Below, one piece after another: positions 47,236 to 56,779 of a stretch of DNA of 64,000 nucleotides (position 1 is the stretch's first letter; every line of letters begins with the position of its first letter). The notes below the pieces were generated by a model that was not told the DNA's origin, searched no databases, and worked only from the letters and a program-made list of their open reading frames with translations. Both the position numbers and the translations under genes were made by a program. Origin of the DNA: Alphaproteobacteria bacterium (lineage in GTDB: Bacteria; Pseudomonadota; Alphaproteobacteria; JAAEOK01); the NCBI GenBank assembly GCA_024244705.1, contig JAAEOK010000085.1, positions 142,601-206,600 on the forward strand. The letters run 5' to 3'.

Positions 47236-47356
47236 GATAAGTCCCTGGGGGCGCCGGAAAGCGGTATCACTCCGCTAACAATTTCTTTACCGTAGATGCG
47301 TAAGGATTGAAAAAGGGTCCTAGCACGCTGGGCGCGGTCTGCGGAGCACACAGGAT

Positions 47357-47800
47357 ATGACAGTTTTGCAGAATTCCGACACGAACTCTAGCGACCCCGA
47401 TCTCGATTCGGATCTAACCCGAGATCGGGCGCGGCCTGGCAAGACCGTGCTCATTGTCGAGGACAATGAGCTGAATATGAAGCTCTTCAATGATCTTCTC
47501 GAGGTCCATGGCTATGCCACCTTGCAATCGCGCGAGGGTGAGGACGCACTGCGTCAGGCGCACGCCCATCTGCCGGACCTCATCATCATGGACATCCAGC
47601 TGCCCGAGGTTTCCGGCCTCGAAGTCGCGCGGCGATTGAAAGAGGACGAGCGCTTGCGCGATATACCGGTGGTGGCGGTGACGGCCTTCGCGATGAAGGG
47701 CGACGAGGAGCGCATAAGGGCCGGCGGCTGCGAGGCCTACCTTGCCAAGCCAATCACCGTTAATGCGTTTATCGACACCGTCCGACGCTACTTGGCGTAG
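47357..47800 (+). CDS. divK: Single-domain response regulator DivK
   Basis: Receiver-only regulator of the alphaproteobacterial cell-cycle phosphorelay. From residue 30 the match to DivK is very close: [19 protein letters not shown], phospho-acceptor Asp79 in [25 protein letters not shown] and Lys near residue 131 in LAKPIT. The first 28 residues are an Asp/Ser-rich extension; no later start with a good site is evident. In Caulobacter divK is followed by pleD, but here the next gene is rpmG on the other strand. Confidence 0.93.
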   Translation: MTVLQNSDTNSSDPDLDSDLTRDRARPGKTVLIVEDNELNMKLFNDLLEVHGYATLQSREGEDALRQAHAHLPDLIIMDIQLPEVSGLEVARRLKEDERLRDIPVVAVTAFAMKGDEERIRAGGCEAYLAKPITVNAFIDTVRRYLA

Positions 47801-47834
47801 TTTCCGTCCAGGCCCCGCATCGTCAGTGAATCAA

Positions 47835-47856
47835 AAGGCCGCCCGTTGGCGGCCTT
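47835..47856. terminator. Bidirectional intrinsic terminator between divK and rpmG
   Basis: A perfect 9-bp stem AAGGCCGCC / GGCGGCCTT with a CGTT loop lies between the two convergent stops. An A-run before it (AAAA at 47833-47836) and TT after it give a short U-tract in both directions. Confidence 0.7.
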
Positions 47857-47885
47857 GTCGCGGTCCGGTGCATGGACGATCGTGG

Positions 47886-48053
47886 CTATTTGATCCGGGC
47901 TTCCTTGAAAAGCACGTGCTTGCGGGCGCGGGGGTCGTACTTCCGCAATTCCAATTTCTCGGTCTGGGTCCGAGGATTCTTCTTGGTAACGTAAAAATAC
48001 CCGGTGTCAGCAGTGCTGACGAGGCGGATAAGAATTGTATTGGGCTTGGCCAC
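47886..48053 (-). CDS. rpmG: 50S ribosomal protein bL33
   Basis: 55-residue ribosomal protein, shorter than typical ORF cut-offs. It reads [20 protein letters not shown] at the start and has [21 protein letters not shown] in the middle, the bL33 core of the type without the paired cysteine zinc knuckles. GTG start at 48053 and TAG stop at 47886. Genes for bL33 near divK are common in alphaproteobacteria. It faces the terminator shared with divK. Confidence 0.95.
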   Translation of the reverse strand: MAKPNTILIRLVSTADTGYFYVTKKNPRTQTEKLELRKYDPRARKHVLFKEARIK

Positions 48054-48135
48054 CGACGGTTCCTTCGCAGCGGGACGATATTCCGGCGGAGAACATAGCG
48101 AGCTTTATCGCGGTGTCAAGGTGGAGGGCGACGCC

Positions 48136-49818
48136 TTACTTGGCCTTGGCCATTCTGGACGCCAATTGGGATGACGACGTCACGATAGCTTCCTGGAACA
48201 GGACCTTGTTGGAGAGCAACAAAGTCGCCGCGTCGAGGTCGAAATCGACATCGTCGTCGTCGGCATAAGGCGGGCAAATCTTGCGGAGATCGGCGCGATG
48301 CGGGTCGCTGATCGAAACCGATGACCGCCAATCGGCGAAGATCGACTGGACCGAATCGCTATCCTCGTCAAATGAATCTATGAGCGTCGCCGGCGGCCGG
48401 CTGTGATCGCTGGTGCAAATCGTCGGCAGAATGCCGAGACCGTGCAAGACGTAGCCCGACGGGGCAAAAAATCGCGACCACGTCAAAGTGAGTTCTGATC
48501 CGTTGGGCAGCCGGAACACCGTCTGTACGGTTCCCTTGCCAAACGAAGTCGTCCCCATGACAACGGCACGAGCGTTGTCCTGCAACGCGGCACCGACGAT
48601 TTCAGCGGCGGAGGCCGAGTGGTCGTTGATCAACACAACGATCGGCAGATCATCCGCATAATCGACGCCTGACGCGACATAGCGCTGATGGCTATCGCGG
48701 TGCCGGCCGTGGGTCGTCAGGATCACGCCCTCGGTCAGGAAGATATCCGCGACATCGATCGATTGGTCGAGCAGGCCGCCGGGATTGTCGCGCAGATCGA
48801 CGATGATGCCGTTGACCGGCGTCACCTCGTTTCTCATTTCCTGGAGCTTCTCTTTCAGGCTTTCGGCCGTCCGTTGATTGAAGCGCGATATTTGAAAATG
48901 GGCGATATCGCCGCGCATCGCATATGAAACCGTCGGTGGGATGATATGTTCGCGCTCGACGTCCACATCGAATGACTTTGGCTGCTCCGACCGCGTGATG
49001 GTCAGACGGACGTCGCTGCCGACCGGTCCCCGGAGCAATCGGACGGCCTGAGCGAGGTCGAGACCGGCGGTCGGGGTCCCATCGATATGGGTAATCTCGT
49101 CATCGGACCGGAGGCCGGCGCGCGATGCCGGCGTTTCTTCCATGACGCTGGAGACCTGGATGGCGTCGCTGAAAATCCGAATGCGGATGCCGATTCCACC
49201 GTAGCCTTCTCTTTGCGCCCGATTTTCCCGAGCGCGCTCGGCGCTGGCATATCGTGTATAGGCATCGAGGCCTGAAATCATGCCGTCGAAGAAGGCAGCG
49301 TAGATCGCTTCGGATTGCCGTTCCTCAAGCGCCGGCGATACGGATCGCAAATTGACAATGGCATCGTAGGTATCTTCCGACAATTCCTCGGGGATATCGC
49401 TGATGGGTATCGGGAATTCGGCAACCTGCGCCTGATCGTAGAATACCTGGATGTGGTCGTTGTCCTCTTGGGCCGAGATCTGGGGATCGATCGCGGCCAT
49501 TCCGTTCAAGCCGTCGGCGGCGAGGCCGCCGAGGTCGACGGCTTCGATGTAACGTGTTGAAACCAGGCTGTAGCCCTCTTCGAAGACGTCAAGCGAATCC
49601 TCGTCGAATGGTTGATCGACAAGGCCGTACACCGTCCCGTCCCCCGATGCGCCAGCAGGGTAGGAACCCGACTCGCCTGCTGTCCCGCAGGCCGCGAGCA
49701 ACAGCAAAACACCTGCTGCTCCCGCGACACGCAGACATCGCCGCCCGTCGGGCCGCCGAGAGGATCGATGCAAAATGCTCAACGGCCCGGCCTTACCGCT
49801 CGAATGTCCAAGATTCAT
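48136..49818 (-). CDS. S41-family carboxy-terminal processing peptidase, lipoprotein
   Basis: Periplasmic protease of the Ctp/Prc type. The N-terminus has a lipoprotein signal with lipobox LLAAC near residue 45. A PDZ domain follows (about GGIGIRIRIFSDAIQVSSVM), then the S41 catalytic part with IIVDLRDNPGGLLDQSI and the Ser/Lys dyad region GTTSFGKGTVQT. 560 residues from ATG 49818. The C-terminal 120 residues are acidic and unlike the core. The substrate is unknown. Confidence 0.9.
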   Translation of the reverse strand: MNLGHSSGKAGPLSILHRSSRRPDGRRCLRVAGAAGVLLLLAACGTAGESGSYPAGASGDGTVYGLVDQPFDEDSLDVFEEGYSLVSTRYIEAVDLGGLAADGLNGMAAIDPQISAQEDNDHIQVFYDQAQVAEFPIPISDIPEELSEDTYDAIVNLRSVSPALEERQSEAIYAAFFDGMISGLDAYTRYASAERARENRAQREGYGGIGIRIRIFSDAIQVSSVMEETPASRAGLRSDDEITHIDGTPTAGLDLAQAVRLLRGPVGSDVRLTITRSEQPKSFDVDVEREHIIPPTVSYAMRGDIAHFQISRFNQRTAESLKEKLQEMRNEVTPVNGIIVDLRDNPGGLLDQSIDVADIFLTEGVILTTHGRHRDSHQRYVASGVDYADDLPIVVLINDHSASAAEIVGAALQDNARAVVMGTTSFGKGTVQTVFRLPNGSELTLTWSRFFAPSGYVLHGLGILPTICTSDHSRPPATLIDSFDEDSDSVQSIFADWRSSVSISDPHRADLRKICPPYADDDDVDFDLDAATLLLSNKVLFQEAIVTSSSQLASRMAKAK

Positions 49819-49926
49819 GGTCCGTATAGTATCGCTAAGATTCGCGGTTGCCAATTGTGGTTGGTAAGAGTTTTCAGGCGGTAAACAAGATTTGACTTGG
49901 TCGCGATTTGCCGCCGATTCACTCCT

Positions 49927-52113
49927 TTACCCGGCTTTGCGGCGTTTCTTCCGGGCGCCGGGTGGCGCTTCGGGCAGGTCAAAGATGGTGGCACCGGTGA
50001 CCGGGTTCGATTCGAGGACGCGCACTTCGACCCGGTCACCGATCCTGTAGACCCGGCGATCTTTGCGGGCGGTCAGAGCGTGAGCTCTTTCGTCGTGTCG
50101 GTAGGGACCATGGGGCAGAAACCGGATCGGCAGCAAGCCATCGGCACCGACCTCGTCGAGACGCAGGAATAGCCCGAAGCGCGTGACGCCCGATATGCGC
50201 CCACCGAACGTCTCTCCCTGACGCTCGCTCAGATAGGCGGCAACATAGCGGTCGAACGTGTCCCGTTCGGCCGCGATCGCCCGGCGTTCCGTGGTTGAAA
50301 TATGCTCGCCGATACGGACGAAATCGTCGCCGTTTCCATCCGGCAGTCCACCGGCACCGAGGCGCAATCCGTGGATCAGTGCGCGGTGAACGAGCAAATC
50401 GGAGTATCGGCGGATCGGGGACGTGAAGTGGGCGTAGCGCCGCAGGGCAAGCCCGAAGTGGCCAATGTTTCGCGGGCTGTAGACCGCTTGCGACTGACAG
50501 CGAAGGACGAGTTCGGCAATGACCTCCGCCTGAGGCGTCGCCGCGGCTTGGCCCAGCAGTTTATTGAACAGCCTTGCCTGCATGACCTGGCCGGCTGCGA
50601 GCGTCAGGTGAAGTCCTTTGAGAAAGTCGCGCAAAGCTTCAACCTTCGCCGGATCGGGCTCATCGTGAATTCGATACATGCAAGGCTGGGCAAGCCTTTC
50701 CAGCGTTTCCGCCGCCGCGACGTTTGCGGCGATCATGAATTCTTCGATCAGGCGGTGGCTGTCGAAACGCGGCGCCGCCTCGATCCGCGTGACCTTGCCC
50801 GAACTATCGAGGACGGCGCGCCGTTCGGGCAGATCGATTTCCAGCGCGCCACGTTTGCGGCGGGCCATCGCCAGGGCACCGTAGGCGCCATACAGAGGGA
50901 GGATCACCGGATCGTAGAGCGGCGCGGTCTTCGAATCGGGTTTGCCGTCGCGCGCCTTTTGCACCTGCTCGTATGTCAGCCGCGCCGCCGAACGCATGAG
51001 CGCGCGCTCGAAACGATGGCTCTTCAGGCGCCCATCCTTGCTAATGGTCAGGTGGACGGCAAGGCAGGCCCGATCTTCGTTGGGCCGAAGCGAGCACAGA
51101 TTGTTCGACAATGCTTCGGGCAGCATCGGAACCACGCGGTCGGGAAAATAGACCGAATTTCCGCGATCGAAGGCGGCGATATCCAATGCGTCACCGGGTC
51201 GTACGTAGTTGGCGACATCGGCGATCGCCACCGTGACCGACCAACCACCGGCATTGTCGGGCGATCGATCGGGGGCGGCCCAAACGGCGTCGTCGAAATC
51301 GCGCGCATCGGCGCCGTCGATCGTGACCAGCAGCAGCTTGCGCACGTCCGTGCGCTTGCCAAGAGGCGGGTTACGAGCACGATCGGCGAGCGCGAGCGCC
51401 TCGTCGGAAAACTTGTCGGGGATGGCGTGGCTGTGGATCGCGATCAGGCTGAATGCACGAGGGTTGCGCACGTCACCGAGCCGTTCGATGACCCGTGCCT
51501 GGGGCAGACCCAAACGGCGCCCGGGTAAGACCTCGGCCAGGACGAGTTCGCCGGGGCTGGCGCCAGCGTCATCTCCTCGACCAACGAGGTATTCCGCCTT
51601 GTGACGACGATCAGTCGGCTCGATTCGGCCATCTTTCGCGGTCTTTCGATAGATACCCAGAACCGACGACGTGCGATAGCCGATGCGTCTCATGACATGC
51701 GCTTCGTAAACCGACCGGCTCTGGCGCTTGAGCCGGGCCAACACCCGGTCGCCGGTTCTGAGCGCTCGGCGTCCGCCGCGGTCCGGCGCGACATAGATTT
51801 TCGGCGGCGGGGTGTCGGCGGTCCAGCGCATGGGTACCGCGAGCAGTTCTCCATCGACGTCGGTGCCTGAGATTTCCAGGATCGTGACTTCGGGCAGGGC
51901 GTCGGTCGAGGTCAGGCGCCGGCGTTCGCGGCCGATGTCGCCGGAAACCTCGAGATCTCGCAGCAGGTGCTTGAGCGCGATTCGATCGTCACCGCGAACG
52001 TTGAACGCGCGGGCGATTTCACGCTTGCCGACCCGGCCTTCGCGGCTCTTGACGAAATCGATTATTTGTTGCCGGGTCGGTAGAGGCGCCGCACGGCGGC
52101 CTGATTTTGACAA
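49927..52113 (-). CDS. rnr: Ribonuclease R
   Basis: Processive 3'-5' exoribonuclease that degrades structured RNA. Visible are an N-terminal winged-helix part (KREIARAFNVRG), cold-shock-type OB folds, the RNB catalytic domain with the Asp cluster around DGADARDFDDAV and an S1 domain near the C-terminus, then a basic tail. 728 residues. TTG at 52113 is the only usable start after the topA stop, with GAGG close before it. Confidence 0.95.
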   Translation of the reverse strand: MSKSGRRAAPLPTRQQIIDFVKSREGRVGKREIARAFNVRGDDRIALKHLLRDLEVSGDIGRERRRLTSTDALPEVTILEISGTDVDGELLAVPMRWTADTPPPKIYVAPDRGGRRALRTGDRVLARLKRQSRSVYEAHVMRRIGYRTSSVLGIYRKTAKDGRIEPTDRRHKAEYLVGRGDDAGASPGELVLAEVLPGRRLGLPQARVIERLGDVRNPRAFSLIAIHSHAIPDKFSDEALALADRARNPPLGKRTDVRKLLLVTIDGADARDFDDAVWAAPDRSPDNAGGWSVTVAIADVANYVRPGDALDIAAFDRGNSVYFPDRVVPMLPEALSNNLCSLRPNEDRACLAVHLTISKDGRLKSHRFERALMRSAARLTYEQVQKARDGKPDSKTAPLYDPVILPLYGAYGALAMARRKRGALEIDLPERRAVLDSSGKVTRIEAAPRFDSHRLIEEFMIAANVAAAETLERLAQPCMYRIHDEPDPAKVEALRDFLKGLHLTLAAGQVMQARLFNKLLGQAAATPQAEVIAELVLRCQSQAVYSPRNIGHFGLALRRYAHFTSPIRRYSDLLVHRALIHGLRLGAGGLPDGNGDDFVRIGEHISTTERRAIAAERDTFDRYVAAYLSERQGETFGGRISGVTRFGLFLRLDEVGADGLLPIRFLPHGPYRHDERAHALTARKDRRVYRIGDRVEVRVLESNPVTGATIFDLPEAPPGARKKRRKAG

Positions 52114-52122
52114 CGCCTCAAC

Positions 52123-54726
52123 CTAAGTTTCGGCCATGTCGGCGCGGCCGGTCGTGGCCTTTTTGGCTCGAGCGGATTTGGCTTTTTTGGTGCGGGTTTT
52201 GCCCTTCGCTTTCTTGGGACTTGCCTTTCCCGATTTCATGCGATCGAGGCGGGCCGCGAGAAGCGGCAGGGCCTGCTCCAGGGTAATGTCCTCGATGGTG
52301 GTGTCCTTTGGCAGCGTGGCATTGACCTTGCCGTGCTTGACGTAGGGTCCGTATCGGCCCTTGTGCACCGTAACCGGGGCCCCGTCGTCGGGATGGTCGC
52401 CGAGGCTTCGCAATGCCGACACCCCGCCGCGCGGCTTTGCCTCCTTGAGGATGGCGACCGCACGATTGACGCCGATCGTCAGGACATCTTCAACGCTCTC
52501 CAGCGACCGATAGCTCTTTTCGTGTTTGATGTAGGGGCCGTAGCGACCGATGCCGGCGGTCATCATTGCGCCTGATTCCGGGTGCGGCCCAATATCGCGC
52601 GGCAAGGCCAAGAGGCGCACCGCCATGGCGAGGTCGACTTCGGCGGGATCGAGGCCCTTCGCCAAAGAAACCCGTTTCGGTTTTTCGTCTTCGCCAACTT
52701 GCAGATAGGGGCCATAGGGGCCAACGCGGACCGTTATCGGCTCGCCGGTGTCGGGATGCTGGCCGAGCAACTTGGGCTCGTCGCTGCCGTTGCCGGACCC
52801 GTCTTCGCCGCCGTTGACCGCCAATTTTCGCGTATATCGGCATTCCGGGTAGGTCGAGCAGCCGATAAAGGCGCCGAATTTGCCGAGCTTCAATCCAAGA
52901 CGCCCGTTATCGCAAGAAGGGCATTTGCGCGGATCGGTGCCGTCACCGCGATCGACGAAGAAGTGCGGCCCCAACTCCTCGTCGAGCGCGTTGAGCACAT
53001 CGGTGATGCGGAGGTTTGCCGTCTCCGAGACCGCGGCGCTGAAGGCTTGCCAGAACTGACGCAACACCTCTTTCCAATTCGCCCGCCCGCCGGAAATATC
53101 GTCAAGTTGGTTCTCGAGATCCGCGGTGAAATTATACTGGACGTAGCGAGCGAAGAAACTTTCGAGAAACGCGGTCACGATGCGGCCACGGTCCTCGGGG
53201 ACGAAACGCCGCTTCTCAAGGCGGACATAGTTTCGATCCTGCAGGACCTGAAGAATGCTGGCATAGGTGGAGGGGCGTCCGATGCCGAGTTCTTCGAGTT
53301 TCTTGACCAGGCTGGCCTCGGTAAAGCGCGGCGGCGGCTGGGTAAAATGCTGCTCCGGGGTCACTTTTTCGACCGCGATGCGTTCACCCTTGACGACATT
53401 CGGGAGGCGCTGCTCTTTTTCGTCCTCGGCGTCATCCCGGCCTTCGCGATAGAGCTTGAGAAAACCATCGAACACCACCGTCGAACCGGTTGCGCGAAGC
53501 GTGGCAGCGGGCGCGGTGGATGTAAAATCGATGGCCACCTGATCGAGCGCGGCCTGTTCCATCTGGCAGGCGACGGCGCGTTGCCAGATAAGTTCGTATA
53601 GGCGCCGTTGATCGTCATCGAGGTACTGCGACACCATGTTGGGCAGGCGGCGGAAATCCGTCGGCCGAATGGCTTCGTGGGCCTCCTGGGCGTTCTTTGC
53701 TTTGGTCTTGTAGCGGCGCGGCGCTGACGGCAGATAGTCGACGCCGAATTTGTTCTCGATCAGGGCGCGCGAATTGGTGATCGCGTCTTCGGACAAATTG
53801 ACGCTATCGGTCCGCATGTAGGTTATCAACCCGACCGTCTCGCCACCGACATCACTGCCCTCGTAGAGGCGCTGCGCGGTGCGCATGGTTCGGTTGGCGC
53901 CAAAGCCCAACTTACGGGAGGCCTCTTGCTGCAGGGTCGATGTCGTGAACGGCGGTGGTGGGTTCCGGCGGACGGTCTTGCGCTCGACGGAGTCGACCCG
54001 AAAATCGCCGCCACGGACGTGACCCGCCGCGGTCTCAGCGCCGTTCTCGCTATCGAGGTCGAACTTTCCCAGCTTGCGGCCGTCGATGTGGGTCAGCCGG
54101 GCAACGATTTCGGCCCCGGCGCTGGTCCGTATCGCCGCGTCCACCGTCCAGTATTCCTGCGGCCGGAAGACCTCGATCTCGGCCTCGCGTTCGCAGATCA
54201 GCCGCAGCGCGACCGACTGGACCCGGCCGGCCGATTTCGATCCCGGCAGCTTGCGCCACAGCACCGGGGAGAGCGTAAAGCCGACGAGATAATCGAGGGC
54301 CCGTCGCGCCAGATAGGCATCGATCAGTGATTGATCGAGATCGCGAGGGTGCGACATGGCCTCGAGCACCGCGGCCTTGGTGACTTCGTGAAAAACCACG
54401 CGTTTGACATCGACATCCTTGAGTGCTCGGCGGCGATGGAGTTCCTCGAGAACGTGCCAGGAGATCGCCTCGCCTTCGCGGTCGGGATCGGTGGCCAGAT
54501 ATAGGTGGGACGCGCCCTTGACGGCGCCGACAATCTTCTTGAGTTGCGTCTCGCCGCGGGCATCGACCGCCCAGCTCATGTCAAAGTCATCATCCGGCCG
54601 GACCGATCCGTCCTTGGGCGGCAGATCTCGGACATGACCTATGCTTGCGAGGACCGTGTATTCGTCACCGAGATAACGATTGATCGTTCGCGCTTTGGCC
54701 GGGGATTCGACGATGACGATGTTCAT
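52123..54726 (-). CDS. topA: DNA topoisomerase I
   Basis: Type IA topoisomerase that relaxes negative supercoils. The Toprim domain begins IVIVESPAKA and has DPDREGEAI. The active-site Tyr is in LITYMRTDS (around residue 305). After the core come one four-cysteine zinc finger (CPSC ... CSTYPEC) and three short glycine/proline repeats of the G-R-Y-G-P-Y-x-K-H type, then a Lys/Ala-rich DNA-binding tail. 867 residues. The 10 bases after its stop lead into rnr. Confidence 0.96.
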   Translation of the reverse strand: MNIVIVESPAKARTINRYLGDEYTVLASIGHVRDLPPKDGSVRPDDDFDMSWAVDARGETQLKKIVGAVKGASHLYLATDPDREGEAISWHVLEELHRRRALKDVDVKRVVFHEVTKAAVLEAMSHPRDLDQSLIDAYLARRALDYLVGFTLSPVLWRKLPGSKSAGRVQSVALRLICEREAEIEVFRPQEYWTVDAAIRTSAGAEIVARLTHIDGRKLGKFDLDSENGAETAAGHVRGGDFRVDSVERKTVRRNPPPPFTTSTLQQEASRKLGFGANRTMRTAQRLYEGSDVGGETVGLITYMRTDSVNLSEDAITNSRALIENKFGVDYLPSAPRRYKTKAKNAQEAHEAIRPTDFRRLPNMVSQYLDDDQRRLYELIWQRAVACQMEQAALDQVAIDFTSTAPAATLRATGSTVVFDGFLKLYREGRDDAEDEKEQRLPNVVKGERIAVEKVTPEQHFTQPPPRFTEASLVKKLEELGIGRPSTYASILQVLQDRNYVRLEKRRFVPEDRGRIVTAFLESFFARYVQYNFTADLENQLDDISGGRANWKEVLRQFWQAFSAAVSETANLRITDVLNALDEELGPHFFVDRGDGTDPRKCPSCDNGRLGLKLGKFGAFIGCSTYPECRYTRKLAVNGGEDGSGNGSDEPKLLGQHPDTGEPITVRVGPYGPYLQVGEDEKPKRVSLAKGLDPAEVDLAMAVRLLALPRDIGPHPESGAMMTAGIGRYGPYIKHEKSYRSLESVEDVLTIGVNRAVAILKEAKPRGGVSALRSLGDHPDDGAPVTVHKGRYGPYVKHGKVNATLPKDTTIEDITLEQALPLLAARLDRMKSGKASPKKAKGKTRTKKAKSARAKKATTGRADMAET

Positions 54727-54981
54727 TGCGATTGATCAGTACCCCATTTTGAGCCCCAATCGGCCCAATTTGCTTTTCGACTCCGACCGCGGTGGTGCAC
54801 CCATTTCATTCGCATTTCGCCGTTCGGCGCCACTCGCTCGCCGACATTTGGGCCGCACAATTGGCATCGCCGCATCCATTCGTCAACATTTCTTGATCGA
54901 TTTCTGCAAGGCGCGCTTCGTAACTTCGGCCGCGAGGGGGCGCCGCATCGCACCCCAACGTCGGTAATTCCACGGCTTGGC
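54727..54981. other. Intergenic region upstream of topA
   Basis: 255 bases between the topA start and the dprA stop (both on the minus strand). It probably carries the topA promoter. I see no convincing -35/-10 pair, no hairpin and no coding pattern; the short frames across it are not gene-like. Confidence 0.4.
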
Positions 54982-56106
54982 CTATAGCGCCAAAGCGACG
55001 CGATTTCCGGGCAGGCGGTCGATTCGTCCGGCGAGTTCGAGCTCCAAAAGGGCAGTCGCCATCGCCGACGAGGAGAGAGCGCAATGACGGATGAGTTCAT
55101 CGATCGAGATGGGGGATGGGCCCAAGGCTTCGAGAATCATTCGGTGGTCGACGTCGCCGTTATCGCCGGTCTCCGTCCCCGGCGATGGAGTGAGACCGAC
55201 GGTCGAAGGGAGTTCGCGAAACGGCCCACCCAACATTTGGTCGAGGACATCCACCACATCTTGTGCCGATTCAGTCAACACCGCGCCTTGACGGATCAGA
55301 TTGTTGGTTCCCTTCGCACGCGGGTCCAAAGGCGAGCCCGGGACCGCGAACACCTCGCGCCCCTGTTCGCCAGCCAGACGGGCGGTAATCAGCGACCCGG
55401 AACGAAGCGCCGCCTCGACCACGACGATGCCCAAGGAAAGCCCGGAAATAATTCGATTGCGGCGTGGGAAATGACGCGCCTTGGGTTCTGTGCCGAGGGG
55501 GTTTTCGGCCACCACCACGCCGCGCCGCCCGATGGCCTCCTGCAATGGGCGGTTTTCCTTCGGATAGAACACGTCGAGACCGCCGGCGATTACGGCGATG
55601 GTACCGGTTTCCAGGGCGCCTTCATGAGCCGCCGCATCGATACCGCGGGCCAGGCCGGACACGACGGCGAACCCACACTCGCCCAGGTCATGCGCCAGGC
55701 GGCCGGCGAAGCGCCGACCATTGGCAGATGCGTTGCGCGCCCCGACAACGGCAATCGTCCGGCGGCCGAGCAAATCTCCATCGCCCATGATCGTAATCGC
55801 CGGCGGTGCATCGTCGGTTGCCGCCAGTGGCGCCGGATAATCCGAGTCTCCGCGCACGACCAGCCGGCCGCCCAATTGCGCTATCGCCTCGAGCTCCGCG
55901 ATCGCGAATTCATACGCATATACCTGCGGCGGACGGACGCGGCCGCCACGCCGGGCCAGCCTGGGCAGATCCTCGATCGCCGCCGCCGCTGACCCGTACC
56001 GCGCGAGTAGTTGGTTGAAAGCTATTGGGCCCACGTTCTTGGTGCGGGCAAGACGCAAGCGGCCGATTCGCTCATCTTCGGGCAAAGGAGGCGGGGTCTT
56101 CGTCAT
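54982..56106 (-). CDS. dprA: DNA-processing protein DprA
   Basis: Loads RecA onto incoming single-stranded DNA during transformation. The Rossmann-like core has VVGARNASANGRRFA, VSGLARGIDAAAHEGAL and the RNRIISGLS motif. A SAM-like N-terminal region and a winged-helix C-terminus are present. 374 residues. It lies upstream of topA on the same strand, the order usual in proteobacteria. No other competence gene is in the window. Confidence 0.95.
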   Translation of the reverse strand: MTKTPPPLPEDERIGRLRLARTKNVGPIAFNQLLARYGSAAAAIEDLPRLARRGGRVRPPQVYAYEFAIAELEAIAQLGGRLVVRGDSDYPAPLAATDDAPPAITIMGDGDLLGRRTIAVVGARNASANGRRFAGRLAHDLGECGFAVVSGLARGIDAAAHEGALETGTIAVIAGGLDVFYPKENRPLQEAIGRRGVVVAENPLGTEPKARHFPRRNRIISGLSLGIVVVEAALRSGSLITARLAGEQGREVFAVPGSPLDPRAKGTNNLIRQGAVLTESAQDVVDVLDQMLGGPFRELPSTVGLTPSPGTETGDNGDVDHRMILEALGPSPISIDELIRHCALSSSAMATALLELELAGRIDRLPGNRVALAL

Positions 56107-56158
56107 CCCTTTAGCATCTTAAATCCATGGCTTACGGTCAATCCAGCTGTGCGCGGCC

Positions 56159-56776
56159 CTAAGTATTCCGTCCTATCCTAGGTTCCTCGCCGCGCACCAG
56201 ACGATACACGTTTTGCGCGTGTCGAATGCAAATGAAAACGGCGACGAAAACGGCGAACTCGACGGTTTGAAGATCGGCAACGAACCAGGCAAAGGCGGGT
56301 GCCAGGATGAACGAAACCAGCGACGCCAAGGACGAATAGCGAAAGGCCAGGGCGACCGCCAACCAGGTCAGGATCATCAATAGGCCAACCGGCCAGGCAA
56401 CGCCGAGCATGACGCCGATGCCTGTTGCCACTCCCTTGCCGCCCTTGAACCAAAGCCAAACCGGAAACAGGTGGCCGAGGACAGCGCCGCCTCCGGCAAG
56501 GACGGCGAAATCGGGGCCAAAGAAATATCCGGCCGCACCGGCAGCGAGCAAGCCCTTCCCGGCATCGAGCAGAAGTGTCAGCGCGGCAAGAAACTTGTTG
56601 CCGGTGCGGAGCACATTGGTCGCGCCGATATTGCCGGAGCCGATACCTCGGATGTCGCCGCCGCCCGCGAGGCCCGTCAGCAGGAGGCCAAATGGGATCG
56701 AACCGAGCAGATACCCGATCAGGGCTGCCGCATAGAACGGCCACGTGTAGCTGAAATCGCCGAGCGGGTCGGGCAT
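56159..56776 (-). CDS. plsY: Acyl-phosphate glycerol-3-phosphate acyltransferase
   Basis: Membrane acyltransferase that starts phospholipid synthesis from acyl phosphate. The three conserved motifs are visible: GSIPFG, GSGNIGATNVLR and a GHLFPVWLWFKGGKGVATG segment. Five membrane segments in 205 residues. The gene starts only 3 bases after pyrC ends and precedes dprA. Confidence 0.95.
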   Translation of the reverse strand: MPDPLGDFSYTWPFYAAALIGYLLGSIPFGLLLTGLAGGGDIRGIGSGNIGATNVLRTGNKFLAALTLLLDAGKGLLAAGAAGYFFGPDFAVLAGGGAVLGHLFPVWLWFKGGKGVATGIGVMLGVAWPVGLLMILTWLAVALAFRYSSLASLVSFILAPAFAWFVADLQTVEFAVFVAVFICIRHAQNVYRLVRGEEPRIGRNT

Positions 56777-56779
56777 TGA

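Noticed and set aside
54806..55084. Short minus-strand frame between topA and dprA
   Set aside because: It overlaps the dprA 3' end, and its composition and lack of any family pattern make it a shadow frame.
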